A stretch of 64,000 nt of DNA from Porphyromonas vaginalis (GTDB taxonomy: Bacteria > Bacteroidota > Bacteroidia > Bacteroidales > Porphyromonadaceae): NCBI RefSeq assembly GCF_958301595.1, contig NZ_CATQJU010000001.1, positions 1,178,001-1,242,000 on the forward strand, read 5' to 3'. The stretch's first letter is position 1. Each line of letters starts with the position of its first letter. A program made the position numbers and the translations under genes. Below the pieces are notes generated by a model. That model was given only the letters and a program-made list of their open reading frames with translations. It was not told where the DNA came from and did no database searches. Shown in pieces: positions 32,023 to 40,444 of this stretch.

Positions 32023-33678
32023 TTACTCATTGATCTTGAGCAGATCGCCAGTCGTCTCAGCGATGCGCTTGTAGTAGGCCTTGTCGTAGCCAGGGAAGTA
32101 AGGCATATCGCTCATACCATAGCCGTTGGTCTTGAACTGCCCGTTCTCCTCCTTCTTCATGTTTCCGTCCATATACTTGACGAGTAGGTACTCGCCGAGC
32201 TTCTTCCAGCGGTGTGTCGCATAGTCAGCGGTCTCGCAGGAGAAGGTCGTGAGGACTTCGCGAGCCTTCATCGGGTCTTGCTGGTAGATGGCTAGAGCCT
32301 GCTGATCGATCTCCGAGACGATCTTGTCGAAGCTCTGCTCCAGCTGCTGCTGTACGGGACGAATATCCTGCATCATAGGAGCATAGCGTGCATAAGCCAT
32401 ATTGGCTACCCAGTTGTGGATCCAGAATGCACTCGTCCAGGAGAAGTGCATCATATCGCCATTGCCCACACGGTAGCACTCAGGCGTGCGGAGTGAAGAG
32501 CAGTAGACAGGCGTAAAGACAGCCGTATTGGCATCATCTACACCAAACCACAAGATGCTGAAAGCGTCTGGCAGGTTAGGTCTGAGCTGAGCTACTAGCA
32601 CGAAGCCCGTCTGCTGTGTAGCGATCGCACGCTCATTGACGTAGGTCTGACCATCTACCTCGAAGGTCATCGGGCGCCAGCGGTAAGGCACAGCGTAGGG
32701 ACCAGCACCTACGTCCTTGGTCATATCCATCGGTGTACCCTCGTAGTGGTCACGCATCATGTCTCGTACGTCAGCAACAGAGAGCTTGCGGTTGGGGACA
32801 ACGTAGAGTGGCATAGGCTTGGAGGCCTTTTCGTCACCCATGACGAAGCGCTCGTACTGCTTCATATTGTCGCTAAACTTATTGAAGAAAGCCCATACAC
32901 GTGCCTCGCAGCCACGTAGACCACCTGGTGTGTAGGGGTTGTAAGCCTTTTGGAAGCTAAAGTCCCGGTCCGAACCCTTGTAGAATCCTCTCTCACGAGC
33001 GAAGTCGATCACGTCGGGAGCGTAGAGACAGTTATCAGGATCGTTGAACTTGATCTGCTGGATGCGCGCCTGGTTAGCATGTGCAGAGATCGCATTGTCA
33101 GGGATACGCATAGCGACCCATACAGCGCCCTTGCCGTACTTGCCCTTGCTGACTAGCTCGAGCACCCACGCCTCATTTTTGTCAGCTATGGAGATACTCT
33201 CACCAGAGCTAGCGTAGCCATACTCCTTGACCAGAGTAGTCATCACCTCGATAGCCTCACGAGCCGTCTTAGCGCGCTGCAAGGTTACATAGATGAGGCT
33301 ACCATAGTCCATCAAGCCGTTTGGATCCATTAGCTCCTCACGACCACCCCATGTAGACTCGGTGATAGCTAGAGCGTGCTCATTCATATTGCCGATGACG
33401 GCGTAGGTGTGTGCCACCTCAGGTATCTGTCCGAGAGGCTTGCCTGAGTCCCACTCAGTGATCTGTCGCATAGATCCAGGAGCGTGATCGGCAGCTGGCC
33501 AGTAGTATAGCTCACCGTAGAGCGTGTGTGAGTCAGCACTATAAGAGATCATCACCGATCCATCGGCGGAGGCCTTCTTGCCAACGAGTAGCCCTGTGCA
33601 GGCGTAGCTCTGGCTTGTGCCTAGGAGTAGAAGTGTAGTGAGTAGGACTGAGAGCCTAGTCAGTGCATTCTTTGTCAT
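32023..33678 (-). CDS. C69 family dipeptidase
   Basis: The 551-aa exported N-terminal-nucleophile peptidase has a signal peptide at residues 1-26. Cleavage would expose Cys27 in ACTGLLVGKKASADGS as the catalytic nucleophile, the hallmark of family C69. Further conserved blocks are VIGNMNEHALAITESTWGGR (about 113-132) and the SIADKNEAWVLELVSKGKYG region (about 180). It should release dipeptides in the periplasm or outside the cell, fitting an asaccharolytic, peptide-fermenting lifestyle (inference). A -7 box lies 93 bases upstream. Confidence 0.92.
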   Translation of the reverse strand: MTKNALTRLSVLLTTLLLLGTSQSYACTGLLVGKKASADGSVMISYSADSHTLYGELYYWPAADHAPGSMRQITEWDSGKPLGQIPEVAHTYAVIGNMNEHALAITESTWGGREELMDPNGLMDYGSLIYVTLQRAKTAREAIEVMTTLVKEYGYASSGESISIADKNEAWVLELVSKGKYGKGAVWVAMRIPDNAISAHANQARIQQIKFNDPDNCLYAPDVIDFARERGFYKGSDRDFSFQKAYNPYTPGGLRGCEARVWAFFNKFSDNMKQYERFVMGDEKASKPMPLYVVPNRKLSVADVRDMMRDHYEGTPMDMTKDVGAGPYAVPYRWRPMTFEVDGQTYVNERAIATQQTGFVLVAQLRPNLPDAFSILWFGVDDANTAVFTPVYCSSLRTPECYRVGNGDMMHFSWTSAFWIHNWVANMAYARYAPMMQDIRPVQQQLEQSFDKIVSEIDQQALAIYQQDPMKAREVLTTFSCETADYATHRWKKLGEYLLVKYMDGNMKKEENGQFKTNGYGMSDMPYFPGYDKAYYKRIAETTGDLLKINE

Positions 33679-33770
33679 AGTTCTTGATTACTATATTGTT
33701 AGGATTGATATGTGCAGTATATAAACGAAGAAATCACCAACCTCCCACGTTGTGGTGCGATTGGCGATTC

Positions 33771-33778
33771 CAAAGATA
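33771..33778 (-). promoter_or_regulatory. -7 box of the C69 peptidase gene
   Basis: The minus strand reads TATCTTTG, an exact consensus match. Confidence 0.5.
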
Positions 33779-34082
33779 CGAAAAAAAGAAAGAAGGCACA
33801 GGGGAACAACCATATCGATAAAAACATTTGTGCCTTCTTTCTGGTGCCCGTAGCGCCCTCGTAAAAAGCTTAAATCCAAAGGCAGGCACAGCGCGTGTCA
33901 CCACGCAATACATTTGTTTTACTTCCGAGACCCGCACTCTCGCGGGTTTTTCTGAGTCCTTAGAGAGTCTACTTATGGGAAGGTTTAATCGGGAAGACGA
34001 AAAAGAGTAAAAGATTCGTCCTGGCTGTCCTGACTTTGCAGACGCCCGAGGCTTGGTGCTAAGCTCAGGAGCCTCTCCTGCT
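33779..34082 (+). other. Intergenic region with paired hairpins, possible small RNA
   Basis: No protein gene is recognised. A long-range pairing GAAAGAAGGCACA (33799-33811) with TGTGCCTTCTTTC (33829-33841) is followed by about 90 bases. These include a second GGCAGGCACAG and end in a clean intrinsic terminator, GACCCGC/GCGGGT plus TTTTT (33929-33955). A transcript with no protein ending at that terminator would be a small RNA; I could not match a known family. At 34027-34042 TGTCCTGACTTTGCAG matches the R1 interior, a possible R1 scrap. Confidence 0.35.
33929..33955 (+). terminator. Intrinsic terminator with no protein gene upstream
   Basis: ACCCGC, loop ACTCTC, GCGGGT, then TTTTCT: a compact rho-independent terminator on the plus strand. 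The nearest plus-strand gene is more than 5 kb upstream. Confidence 0.7.
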
Positions 34083-34892
34083 CTAGGTCTCTAGCAGGTA
34101 CATGGGACTGCAGTGGTTACGCTGCAGCGGTGTGACGTAGACATCCTTGCCGACGCGGATCCCCTCAGCGAAGAGACGTATGTCGAAGGTCTTGCGTACT
34201 AGCTCGGGGTGATTGTTTTCCTTGCTGAGGTGGCAGAGGAAGACGTTACGCATCGTGGGCTGCCAGATACGACAGAGAAACTCCACCGACTCATCATTGC
34301 TCAGATGCCCCAGAGGGCCACTGATCCGCTTCTTGAGGAAGGGCGGGTACTTACCAATTCGGAGCATCTCGGGATCGTAGTTGGACTCCAGCACCAGATG
34401 GTGTGCCAAGCTAGCGTAGTCCTCTATCGTCGGGGTCAGATGACCTATATCTGTCGCTAGGGTAAATGAAAAACCATCTGCCGAAGAGATATGGTACCCC
34501 ACATTGTCTGCACTATCGTGAGGTACGGAGAATGGAGTCACCACGAGTCCTATCAGCTCAAAGGGCACCTCTGGCTCGATGGCATAGCGCATATCGTGCT
34601 TGATGCGCTCCATGCCTCTCATATAGTCTAGCCCGCATTGCACTGGATGAGTCGCATAGACAGGTAGTTCGTAGCGATTGGCCAGCTTGCCCACTGTGCG
34701 TGCATGGTCGGCATGATTGTGAGTCAGGAGGATCGCCTGCACATCGTGCTCTAGCGAGAGGCCCGCTTGCTCTAGACCAGTCTTGATGTCGTAGAGTGCT
34801 ATGCCCGCATCTATGAGGAGCCCCTGGCCATCGTGCTCGAGGTAGTAGCAGTTGCCCGTGCTACCACTCGCTAGGCTCATAAATCGTATCAT
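34083..34892 (-). CDS. Metallo-beta-lactamase fold hydrolase (WalJ/YycJ-like)
   Basis: The 269-aa cytoplasmic MBL protein begins MIRFMSLASGSTGNCYYLEH, the typical start of the YycJ/WalJ group of DNA or cell-cycle-linked hydrolases. It has the metal motif THNHADHART (H-x-H-x-D-H, about residues 57-66), ATDIGH (about 150) and LESNYD (about 173), with a late conserved histidine (LCHLSKENN, about 225). Substrate is unproven. Its start overlaps the ansA stop by four bases, so the two are translationally coupled. Confidence 0.85.
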   Translation of the reverse strand: MIRFMSLASGSTGNCYYLEHDGQGLLIDAGIALYDIKTGLEQAGLSLEHDVQAILLTHNHADHARTVGKLANRYELPVYATHPVQCGLDYMRGMERIKHDMRYAIEPEVPFELIGLVVTPFSVPHDSADNVGYHISSADGFSFTLATDIGHLTPTIEDYASLAHHLVLESNYDPEMLRIGKYPPFLKKRISGPLGHLSNDESVEFLCRIWQPTMRNVFLCHLSKENNHPELVRKTFDIRLFAEGIRVGKDVYVTPLQRNHCSPMYLLET

Positions 34893-35944
34893 ACCGTCAG
34901 CTCGCCACGTAGAGAGACTTGCATCAGATGCGCCACCTCCTCTGGAGATAGATCTTGCGCTAGGAGGTACATCAGCTTCGTGGTAGCACTCTCGGTGGTC
35001 ATGTCACCTCCCCCGATGACACCCGTCTGGCTGAGCACATTGCCCGTCTCATAGCGCCCCATGACGACCGATCCGGAGTAGCACTGCGTCACATTGACGA
35101 TCGTGATGCCACGTGCCACAGCTTCTTTTATAGCAGAGAGAAAAGCTTCGCTCGTTGGGGCATTGCCACTGCCGAAGGTTTCTAGTACCACTCCCCTGAG
35201 GTCTGGCGTGTGTAGGATGTGATCTAGGAGTGAGGCTGATAGTCCTGGAAACAGTTTGAGCACCACTACGTGCCCATCGAAAGCGGGTCTCCACGCTTGC
35301 GACAAAGCTGGCTCGTCAAAGCCGATAGCACTCGGGCTATACTTAATATCGATCCCTGCGAAAGCTAGGTGCGGATAGTTGGGCGAGGCGAATGCCTCAA
35401 AGTGCTCGGCACTATACTTGAGCGTACGGTTGCCACGGTAGAGGTAATCCTCAAAGTAAACGGCCACTTCGGGGATCATAGGCTCACCATCGGCACGTCT
35501 AGCCAAGGCAATCTCAAAGGCTGTGATCAGGTTTTCCTTACCATCCGTCCGCAACCTCCCTATGGGAAGCTGCGAGCCAGTCAAGATGACGGGCCTGTCT
35601 AGCCCCTGTAGCATAAAGCTCAGCGCAGAGGCGGTGTAAGCCATTGTGTCCGTGCCATGTAGTATGACGAAGCCATCATACTGGTGCATCTCTCGCTGGA
35701 TCATCTCTCCTAGCCAGACCCACAGGTCGGGCGTGATAGCCGAAGAGTCTATGGGCGGGTCGCACTGCTCTATGTCGAAGGTGCAGTGGAGCTGATCAAG
35801 CTCTGGCACATGCTCCCGTAGGTAGTCAAATTGGAATGCTTTGAGCGCACCGGTCTCTGTATCTTGTACCATCCCGATGGTCCCGCCTGTGTAGATAACC
35901 TTCAGGTGGGGTAGGGCGGTGGTCGTATCTCTATCTGTAGTCAT
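34889..35944 (-). CDS. ansA: Type I L-asparaginase
   Basis: This enzyme hydrolyses asparagine to aspartate and ammonia; there is no signal peptide, so it is the cytoplasmic type. The 351-aa protein carries both active-site threonines, in IYTGGTIGMVQD (about residue 20) and in the second signature VILHGTDTMAYTASALSFML (about 98). In an amino-acid fermenter it would feed aspartate toward fumarate and succinate. The first gene of a two-gene unit with the MBL hydrolase; a -7 box is 56 bases upstream. Confidence 0.93.
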   Translation of the reverse strand: MTTDRDTTTALPHLKVIYTGGTIGMVQDTETGALKAFQFDYLREHVPELDQLHCTFDIEQCDPPIDSSAITPDLWVWLGEMIQREMHQYDGFVILHGTDTMAYTASALSFMLQGLDRPVILTGSQLPIGRLRTDGKENLITAFEIALARRADGEPMIPEVAVYFEDYLYRGNRTLKYSAEHFEAFASPNYPHLAFAGIDIKYSPSAIGFDEPALSQAWRPAFDGHVVVLKLFPGLSASLLDHILHTPDLRGVVLETFGSGNAPTSEAFLSAIKEAVARGITIVNVTQCYSGSVVMGRYETGNVLSQTGVIGGGDMTTESATTKLMYLLAQDLSPEEVAHLMQVSLRGELTV

Positions 35945-35999
35945 GGAGGAGGAATAAGTCTTCAGTCAAGCCTATGTGCAGTCTTTTTTTCTGCGCTTA

Positions 36000-36007
36000 C
36001 AAAGATA
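36000..36007 (-). promoter_or_regulatory. -7 box of ansA
   Basis: The minus strand reads TATCTTTG, an exact match; leader about 50 bases. Confidence 0.5.
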
Positions 36008-36047
36008 CGGATATTTCCCTTTGCGATAGATCGAACTAGATTTTGCC

Positions 36048-36118
36048 CAGGGCTGACGCATTATATACAATGAGCTCATCGACCTCTCGACTTCTCGTTT
36101 GTCGCTCTTGTGTAGCTG
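36048..36118 (+). repeat. R3 repeat, copy D
   Basis: AGGGCTGACGCATTATATAC...GTCGCTCTTGTGTAGCTG, a shortened R3 (the distal CTGACAGAG...ATTATAATG end is missing). It is followed after about 40 bases by R2 copy D, the same order and orientation as at 54.7 kb. The spacer holds a GTTGGCTGTTAGC motif that also occurs near other R2 copies. Confidence 0.75.
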
Positions 36119-36160
36119 TTGGCTGTTAGCTAGTAGTGCTAGTGCTCTTGACTGGGCAAA

Positions 36161-36444
36161 TTCGACGCCGGCTTGTTACAATAATTTAGAATCGACTACA
36201 TGTCGATACGGCGCTGTGTCGGGGAAAAGTGATTTCCACGTGGATATTTCGAAATCTCCACGTGGAGAATGAAAAATTCCTCGGAGGAATGAGATGAAAC
36301 TTCGGAAGAATCAAATGAAACTTCGGAAGAAATGAATCGCGCCCACGTGGGGAAGAAAAAATATCCACGTGGAGATTTGAGATTTCCCACGTGGATATTC
36401 GAGAAAGGAGGGGATCGGACGAATTTCCCTGTAAAGATATGTAA
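36161..36444 (+). repeat. R2 composite repeat, copy D
   Basis: A full copy with TTCGACGCCG...TTACAATAATTTA head, CCACGTGG at 36237-36244 and 36257-36264, three 21-bp units (CTTCGGAAGAATCAAATGAA type, 36280-36335), three more CACGTG sites (36343, 36365, 36388) and the AAAGGAGGGGATCGGAC tail. The minus-strand frame over the units keeps the same length (64 codons) as in copy C. Confidence 0.88.
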
Positions 36445-36479
36445 CTAGAGATTAGAGGTTAGAAGTTAGAAATTAGGGA
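36445..36479 (+). repeat. TTAGARR heptamer array D
   Basis: CTAGAGA, TTAGAGG, TTAGAAG, TTAGAAA, TTAGGGA: five units in phase directly after the R2 tail. Confidence 0.75.
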
Positions 36480-36502
36480 TCGAGAGAGCAGGGTTACTCT
36501 TG

Positions 36503-36677
36503 GAGACTGTTGCAAAAGTCAACAGTCTCACAATCTTGCTTGCAAGATTGTCTAGACTTTGCAGAAAGGATGAAGCGCAAGGCGCTGAGGGTGAGGTCTG
36601 AAGGGAGCATACCACCGTATGTGACCGAAGCCGAATCCCGAAAGCAACACAGCGATTAGCCTTTATGCAACAGTCTC
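36503..36677 (+). repeat. R1 MITE-like element, copy 7 (long form)
   Basis: A 175-bp copy from GAGACTGTTGCAAAAG to TTTATGCAACAGTCTC. No exact flanking duplication is seen. Its last base pair forms part of the stop codon of the rhodanese gene. Confidence 0.92.
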
Positions 36678-37069
36678 TATTGAGATATAGGATAGCCGGC
36701 ATCCAACCATCCGAGGATTCCATCCTTGAGATTAACGATTTGGTATCCTTCCTTTACCAGTAGCTGGGCGGCCATCATGCTCCTCTTGCCCGACCGACAA
36801 TAGAGGTATATGGGCTGACTTTTGTCGAATCTCGCGTTGACTAGTTGAGTGAAGTGTGACTCATGCACATCTATGTTGATGGACTTCTCGAGGTGGCCTT
36901 TGGCAAATTCATCTGCTGTGCGTACATCAAGTAGCTGTACGGTGGCACTACTTATTTCCGCTTTGAAGGTAGCTGAATCTACCGATTTGATCCCCTTTGA
37001 TGCATGGCATGATCCTATTAGCATTGATAGTACTCCCATAATGATGCAGTAGTAAAGTGTACGTGTCAT
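36677..37069 (-). CDS. Rhodanese-like lipoprotein
   Basis: The 130-aa product has a lipoprotein signal with a lipobox (SMLIGSC, Cys near residue 21), then a single rhodanese domain: VQLLDVRTADEFAKGHLEKS, then INIDV (about 44-68), and the active-site loop YLYCRSGKRSMMAAQLL (catalytic Cys about 91). It probably moves sulfane sulfur in the periplasm or at the outer membrane. The stop codon TAG is completed by the terminal G of R1 copy 7. The C-terminus GYPISQ is close to the usual domain end, so little was lost. It lies downstream of the TonB receptor but behind that gene's terminator. Confidence 0.85.
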   Translation of the reverse strand: MTRTLYYCIIMGVLSMLIGSCHASKGIKSVDSATFKAEISSATVQLLDVRTADEFAKGHLEKSINIDVHESHFTQLVNARFDKSQPIYLYCRSGKRSMMAAQLLVKEGYQIVNLKDGILGWLDAGYPISQ

Positions 37070-37175
37070 ATATATAATGTGTTGTGATACTAATATAACG
37101 GATCGAACAGCAAAGTGTTGCCCTAGAGAGCGATCTTATCTGATTTAATTCTAGACTGTAACCTAAAAAACAATT

Positions 37176-37213
37176 GGTGCGACCTCAGACTTTTGTATAT
37201 CCAAGGTCGCACC
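37176..37213 (-). terminator. Terminator of the TonB-dependent receptor gene
   Basis: Minus strand: GGTGCGACCT pairs with AGGTCGCACC, followed by AATTG then TTTTTTAGG. It is 40 bases after the stop. Confidence 0.8.
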
Positions 37214-37252
37214 GCTAGCTGCTACAAGGAGGATAGTTGGCCCTCCTAGTAG

Positions 37253-39421
37253 TTAAAATCTATAAGTCATGGAGAGATTGATCACACGACCATTACCATG
37301 AGTATACTCGTTATCTCTTGCTACTAGTTGAGACTGAACCGTGTAGTAGGTGGTGTTGAGTAAGTTTTCTATGCCCAATGTGTAGGTGAACTTATCTATC
37401 GTAAGCCCTGCATTGAGATGCAATAAGGTGACAGGCGTTACCTTGCCTTCGCCCTCTGCATATTTCCCTTTTTCGTTTGTGGCAAAGCGGTCCCTTGCTC
37501 CAGTATACATACCATATAGGCGTATATAGCTATGTTTCGTTGGGCGGCAATTGATATATGCTGTAATCTTCATTGGAGGGATAGACTGGCCACTCATATA
37601 GTGGTCCCAAGAGCCATCAACGTACTTCTTCCCCTCCATCATGGAGAACCCAACGCCCGTCTGCCACTGTCTATTGATGGTAGCATCCATTGATAGCTCT
37701 CCACCTACGATACGTTGGGGTGAGCGATCTACCACCCAGAATCCATCTACACTTTTAAGGTCACTACCAAGCGCTGCGTAGGTGTAGAATACTGCGCCAG
37801 AAGTCTCTAGCCTTGAAGCCTCTCCAAAGAGTCCTCTAACGGTAGAGTAAAAGCCTATTTCGGCATTGTGAGTCTTAACAGGCGAAGTCTCTATTTTGCT
37901 CAGCACATCACTCTTGGCATCACGCAAGGTGCGTCCTAGGTCATATATGGAGAAGCCTTGAGAGTAAGCTAAAAATGGTTGGAACACTCTCCACTTATTC
38001 AAGGTCACACCACCATTTAAGGATAGGTTGTTGTAAGGCAGCACACCGCCTTGGACCTTAGTCCGCTCAACGCCCGCCTTCTTTGGAAGGACTTCATAGT
38101 CTGGCACGTGTACGTCGATGCGATCATACCTTGCTCCCACTTTGATGTTGAGGAGGTCGCCGATAGTGGTTTTGGTTTGCACAAATGGTCCGAAGTTAAG
38201 AGCTGTCATCTCTGGTACCCAATAACGTCCGTCTACAAGAGGCTGTCCAGTACGATCCATTGTGAAGTCTATTCCATACAGGAGCTTTGTAAATACTTGC
38301 TCACTCAGAGGGAGTTTGGAGTCAAGCTGAGCTTTTGCTCCGATCTGCTTTGCCTCAATGGTTGCCTGCCCGCTAGTGCCTTCCCAGCGAGGCTTCTTCT
38401 CATTATGTATCCGGTAGTCTGTCACGACCTTTAGTGCACGGCCCTGGAGGGTCGCCTCAAAGTTCGTCCCGCTGAAGATGTTTTGATGCGTGTAGCGTAT
38501 GTAAGCATTGTGATTGTACGCCATCCCCTCTGGGATTGCTTCTTTTGGCTGGTCACCTTTAATTCCGATGCGTGGGCTTTCTAGGTATTTACCACCACTA
38601 GCAATGAGCGGACTGTTTTGTACGGTCCTAAAGAAGTTGTACATTCCCTCAATACGTGCTGTCTCGCTTATTTGATAACCGACCTTTGCTAGGGCATTGT
38701 ATGTGCGGGTGTCGCCTAGCCCATATCTAGGAGAGAGGTATACGCCATCTCCGTCTACCGAGCTACCCGTCTGTCCGATCACACCATTAACCATGTAGTC
38801 AAAACCACCTATCTTGCCATAGAGCTGCTGATTGAGACGGTAGCCAAATGACTGTGTCTTATTGCTAAGCAAAGAGTGATCCTGCATTGCTATGTAAGAC
38901 TGACCGCCGAAAGGCTTATCATTTCTGTTCTTACGCGTCACGATATTGATGATACCACCATTTGCTCCATTGCCATAAAGTGCGGTCGCACCTTTGATCA
39001 CCTCAATTCGCTCTACAGCCGTTGGGTCAATGGTCCGAAGGTCACGGCTTGTTGCCCGCAGAGGCGTTGTTTGTGGAATGCCATCAATCAGTACTAGTAC
39101 ACTTCTTCCTCTCAAAGTGTTGGAGCGCTCACTAGTCGTATTGCCAGTAGAGGCCATCCCTGGCACCAAAAAGCCTACGATAGCCTGCATGTCTGGCATA
39201 GTCTTATTGAGCTCCGCTAGTTCCTTTCGTGTTACAATTGAGATGGACGTCGCCGATTGACTTTTCACTTCTGGTGTTCTTTGAGCAGTCACGACCACTT
39301 CATCAAGTTTGACTTCATCGTGTACCTCATTTTGAGCCATGGCTGTAAGGCCTATGGAGGTAGATATTAATAGAGAAAGGGCCACGTAGCGTACCCATCT
39401 GTTTAGTCCTAAATATCTCAT
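37253..39421 (-). CDS. TonB-dependent outer-membrane receptor
   Basis: The product is 722 aa from the ATG at 39421, which gives a proper signal peptide (MRYLGLNRWVRYVALSLLIS to TAMAQ); a longer in-frame start upstream would mask it. A TonB box-like LDEVVVTAQRT is followed by the plug domain (about residues 50-160, LRGRSVLVLIDGIPQ, VERIEVIKGATALYGNGAN). The 22-strand barrel ends in INLSMTYRF. It lacks the carboxypeptidase-like domain of SusC proteins and looks like a siderophore, haem or vitamin receptor; the ligand cannot be read. It appears more AT-rich than the core genes, as do the genes around 40-43 kb. Confidence 0.9.
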   Translation of the reverse strand: MRYLGLNRWVRYVALSLLISTSIGLTAMAQNEVHDEVKLDEVVVTAQRTPEVKSQSATSISIVTRKELAELNKTMPDMQAIVGFLVPGMASTGNTTSERSNTLRGRSVLVLIDGIPQTTPLRATSRDLRTIDPTAVERIEVIKGATALYGNGANGGIINIVTRKNRNDKPFGGQSYIAMQDHSLLSNKTQSFGYRLNQQLYGKIGGFDYMVNGVIGQTGSSVDGDGVYLSPRYGLGDTRTYNALAKVGYQISETARIEGMYNFFRTVQNSPLIASGGKYLESPRIGIKGDQPKEAIPEGMAYNHNAYIRYTHQNIFSGTNFEATLQGRALKVVTDYRIHNEKKPRWEGTSGQATIEAKQIGAKAQLDSKLPLSEQVFTKLLYGIDFTMDRTGQPLVDGRYWVPEMTALNFGPFVQTKTTIGDLLNIKVGARYDRIDVHVPDYEVLPKKAGVERTKVQGGVLPYNNLSLNGGVTLNKWRVFQPFLAYSQGFSIYDLGRTLRDAKSDVLSKIETSPVKTHNAEIGFYSTVRGLFGEASRLETSGAVFYTYAALGSDLKSVDGFWVVDRSPQRIVGGELSMDATINRQWQTGVGFSMMEGKKYVDGSWDHYMSGQSIPPMKITAYINCRPTKHSYIRLYGMYTGARDRFATNEKGKYAEGEGKVTPVTLLHLNAGLTIDKFTYTLGIENLLNTTYYTVQSQLVARDNEYTHGNGRVINLSMTYRF

Positions 39422-39824
39422 GATATAAATGCTTATATTGTTAGTGTAGTTTGGAGAAGCGATCCATTTGGACGTCACTCCTTCTTTCGGCTACAAAGTT
39501 CACAGATTATATTATTATATGAAATACCCACATGTGTGTATTTTGAGTATGATGTGCGAAGTGTACTCTTGCGTTTGAGGCTTCGTGTATTAATACAGCT
39601 ACTTCCACTTGTTCGCCCCACAAGGGGGCATGAGTTTGGGGGCTAATCACTTACTTTCCCCAGTCGTTCGGGGCAAGCTAACGAAAAACGTCCAAACCAT
39701 AGCAATCGTTGTAGTAAAAAAACAGATGTCGATGAATGCTTGAGTTGTATGCCCTGCAAATGTCTATACTTCAACGCCTTGGTCGGACTTGCGATAGATT
39801 TTTTGCAATCTTGTGGTATTAGTA
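39422..39824. other. Intergenic region upstream of the TonB receptor and tRNA-Asn
   Basis: No gene is recognised. Near 39485-39492 the minus strand has GAACTTTG, one base off a -7 box, which may drive the receptor. A CCCCACAAGGGGGC segment and a GGGGAAAGT/CGTTCGGGGC segment (39613-39675) could form local hairpins. No Fur-like palindrome is evident. Confidence 0.35.
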
Positions 39825-39856
39825 TTTGCAGGTATTGGAGAAATGTATTACCTTTG
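39825..39856 (+). promoter_or_regulatory. Promoter of tRNA-Asn
   Basis: TTTG (39825-39828), 20 bases, then TACCTTTG (39849-39856). Both elements are perfect, and the tRNA starts 16 bases after the -7 box. Confidence 0.75.
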
Positions 39857-39872
39857 CACTCACATTTGGAAC

Positions 39873-39946
39873 GCTTCCTTAGCTCAGTTGGTTAGAGCAT
39901 CTGACTGTTAATCAGGGGGTCCTTGGTTCAAGCCCAAGAGGGAGCG
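39873..39946 (+). tRNA. tRNA-Asn (GTT)
   Basis: A 74-nt cloverleaf. The acceptor stem is GCTTCCT/AGGGAGC, the D arm GCTCAGTTGGTTAGAGC and the anticodon loop CTGTTAA with anticodon GTT. The T arm contains GGTTCAAGCC and the discriminator is G. CCA is not encoded. It marks the left edge of a short stretch with mobile-element remnants. Confidence 0.95.
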
Positions 39947-40028
39947 CAACGTTGCTACACTGAGTTGTTTTGTTTTTTGGGGCTTGAGAGGATGTAGTTG
40001 TCTTTTGAGCCTTCATATTTGTGGTTAA

Positions 40029-40083
40029 CAAGAAATCTCCTCCCGAATATCCGTAGTAGTGGATTCGGGAGGAGATTCTTTTT
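40029..40083 (+). terminator. Strong palindromic terminator downstream of tRNA-Asn
   Basis: AAATCTCCTCCCGAATATCC pairs with GGATTCGGGAGGAGATT, then TCTTTTTTTGG. It is also symmetrical enough to work in the other direction. Confidence 0.75.
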
Positions 40084-40088
40084 TTGGT

Positions 40089-40335
40089 TCATCCGAGATT
40101 TTGTGTGATGACCTGATCGTGGAGAGCATAAAGTCTTAGTTGAAAGTAGTCCACATCTCTGTATCCGTAGGCAATCCTTTTGAGGACTTTGATCTTGTTA
40201 TTGATCCCTTCGACCACCCCATTGGAAATGGGGTGATCATACCAATTTAGAATGCCCCATTGATAGAGCCGGATGTTTTTAGCGATTTGTTTGACATGCC
40301 TAACACCCGAATCGTCTGCTTGTTCGAGCCACTTC
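40089..40335 (-). pseudogene. C-terminal remnant of an ISL3-family transposase
   Basis: The minus strand encodes about 80 codons without a start, ending TGA at 40089-40091. It reads KWLEQADDSGVRHVKQIAKN, then NWYDHPISNGVVEGINNKIK, VLKRIAYGYRDVDYFQLRLY and ALHD. The NGVxEGxNNKIKxxKRxxYGYR...FxLRxL block is the conserved C-terminal end of ISL3-type (DDE_Tnp_ISL3) transposases and includes the last catalytic Glu. A TAG stop precedes the lysine. No complete element remains, so this is a decayed IS between tRNA-Asn and the BlaI promoter. Confidence 0.8.
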
Positions 40336-40376
40336 TAGCGATGTGGGATAAAAATATTGGGCGAAAGTTCGTTTAT

Positions 40377-40433
40377 CTACGAAATTGTCGTAACTTTGCT
40401 ACGAATAAATCGTAGAAAGGACATTGATCGTAG
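40377..40433 (+). promoter_or_regulatory. Promoter and double operator of the BlaI/M56 operon
   Basis: Dyad 1 is CTACGA-AATTG-TCGTAA (40377-40393). Dyad 2 is CTACGA-ATAAA-TCGTAG (40399-40415, perfect). A further half-site TCGTAG lies at 40428-40433. The -7 box TAACTTTG (40391-40398) sits exactly between the dyads and overlaps the first. A BlaI-family dimer bound here would block RNA polymerase, so autorepression is inferred. Confidence 0.8.
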
Positions 40434-40444
40434 ATAACAACAAT

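Noticed and set aside
37253-39421. SusC-type glycan receptor
   Set aside because: No N-terminal carboxypeptidase-like domain and no SusD partner; a small-molecule TonB receptor is more likely.
40029-40335. Intact ISL3 element using the 40029-40083 palindrome as an end
   Set aside because: The palindrome is a transcription terminator; no second matching end and only the last third of a transposase gene are present.
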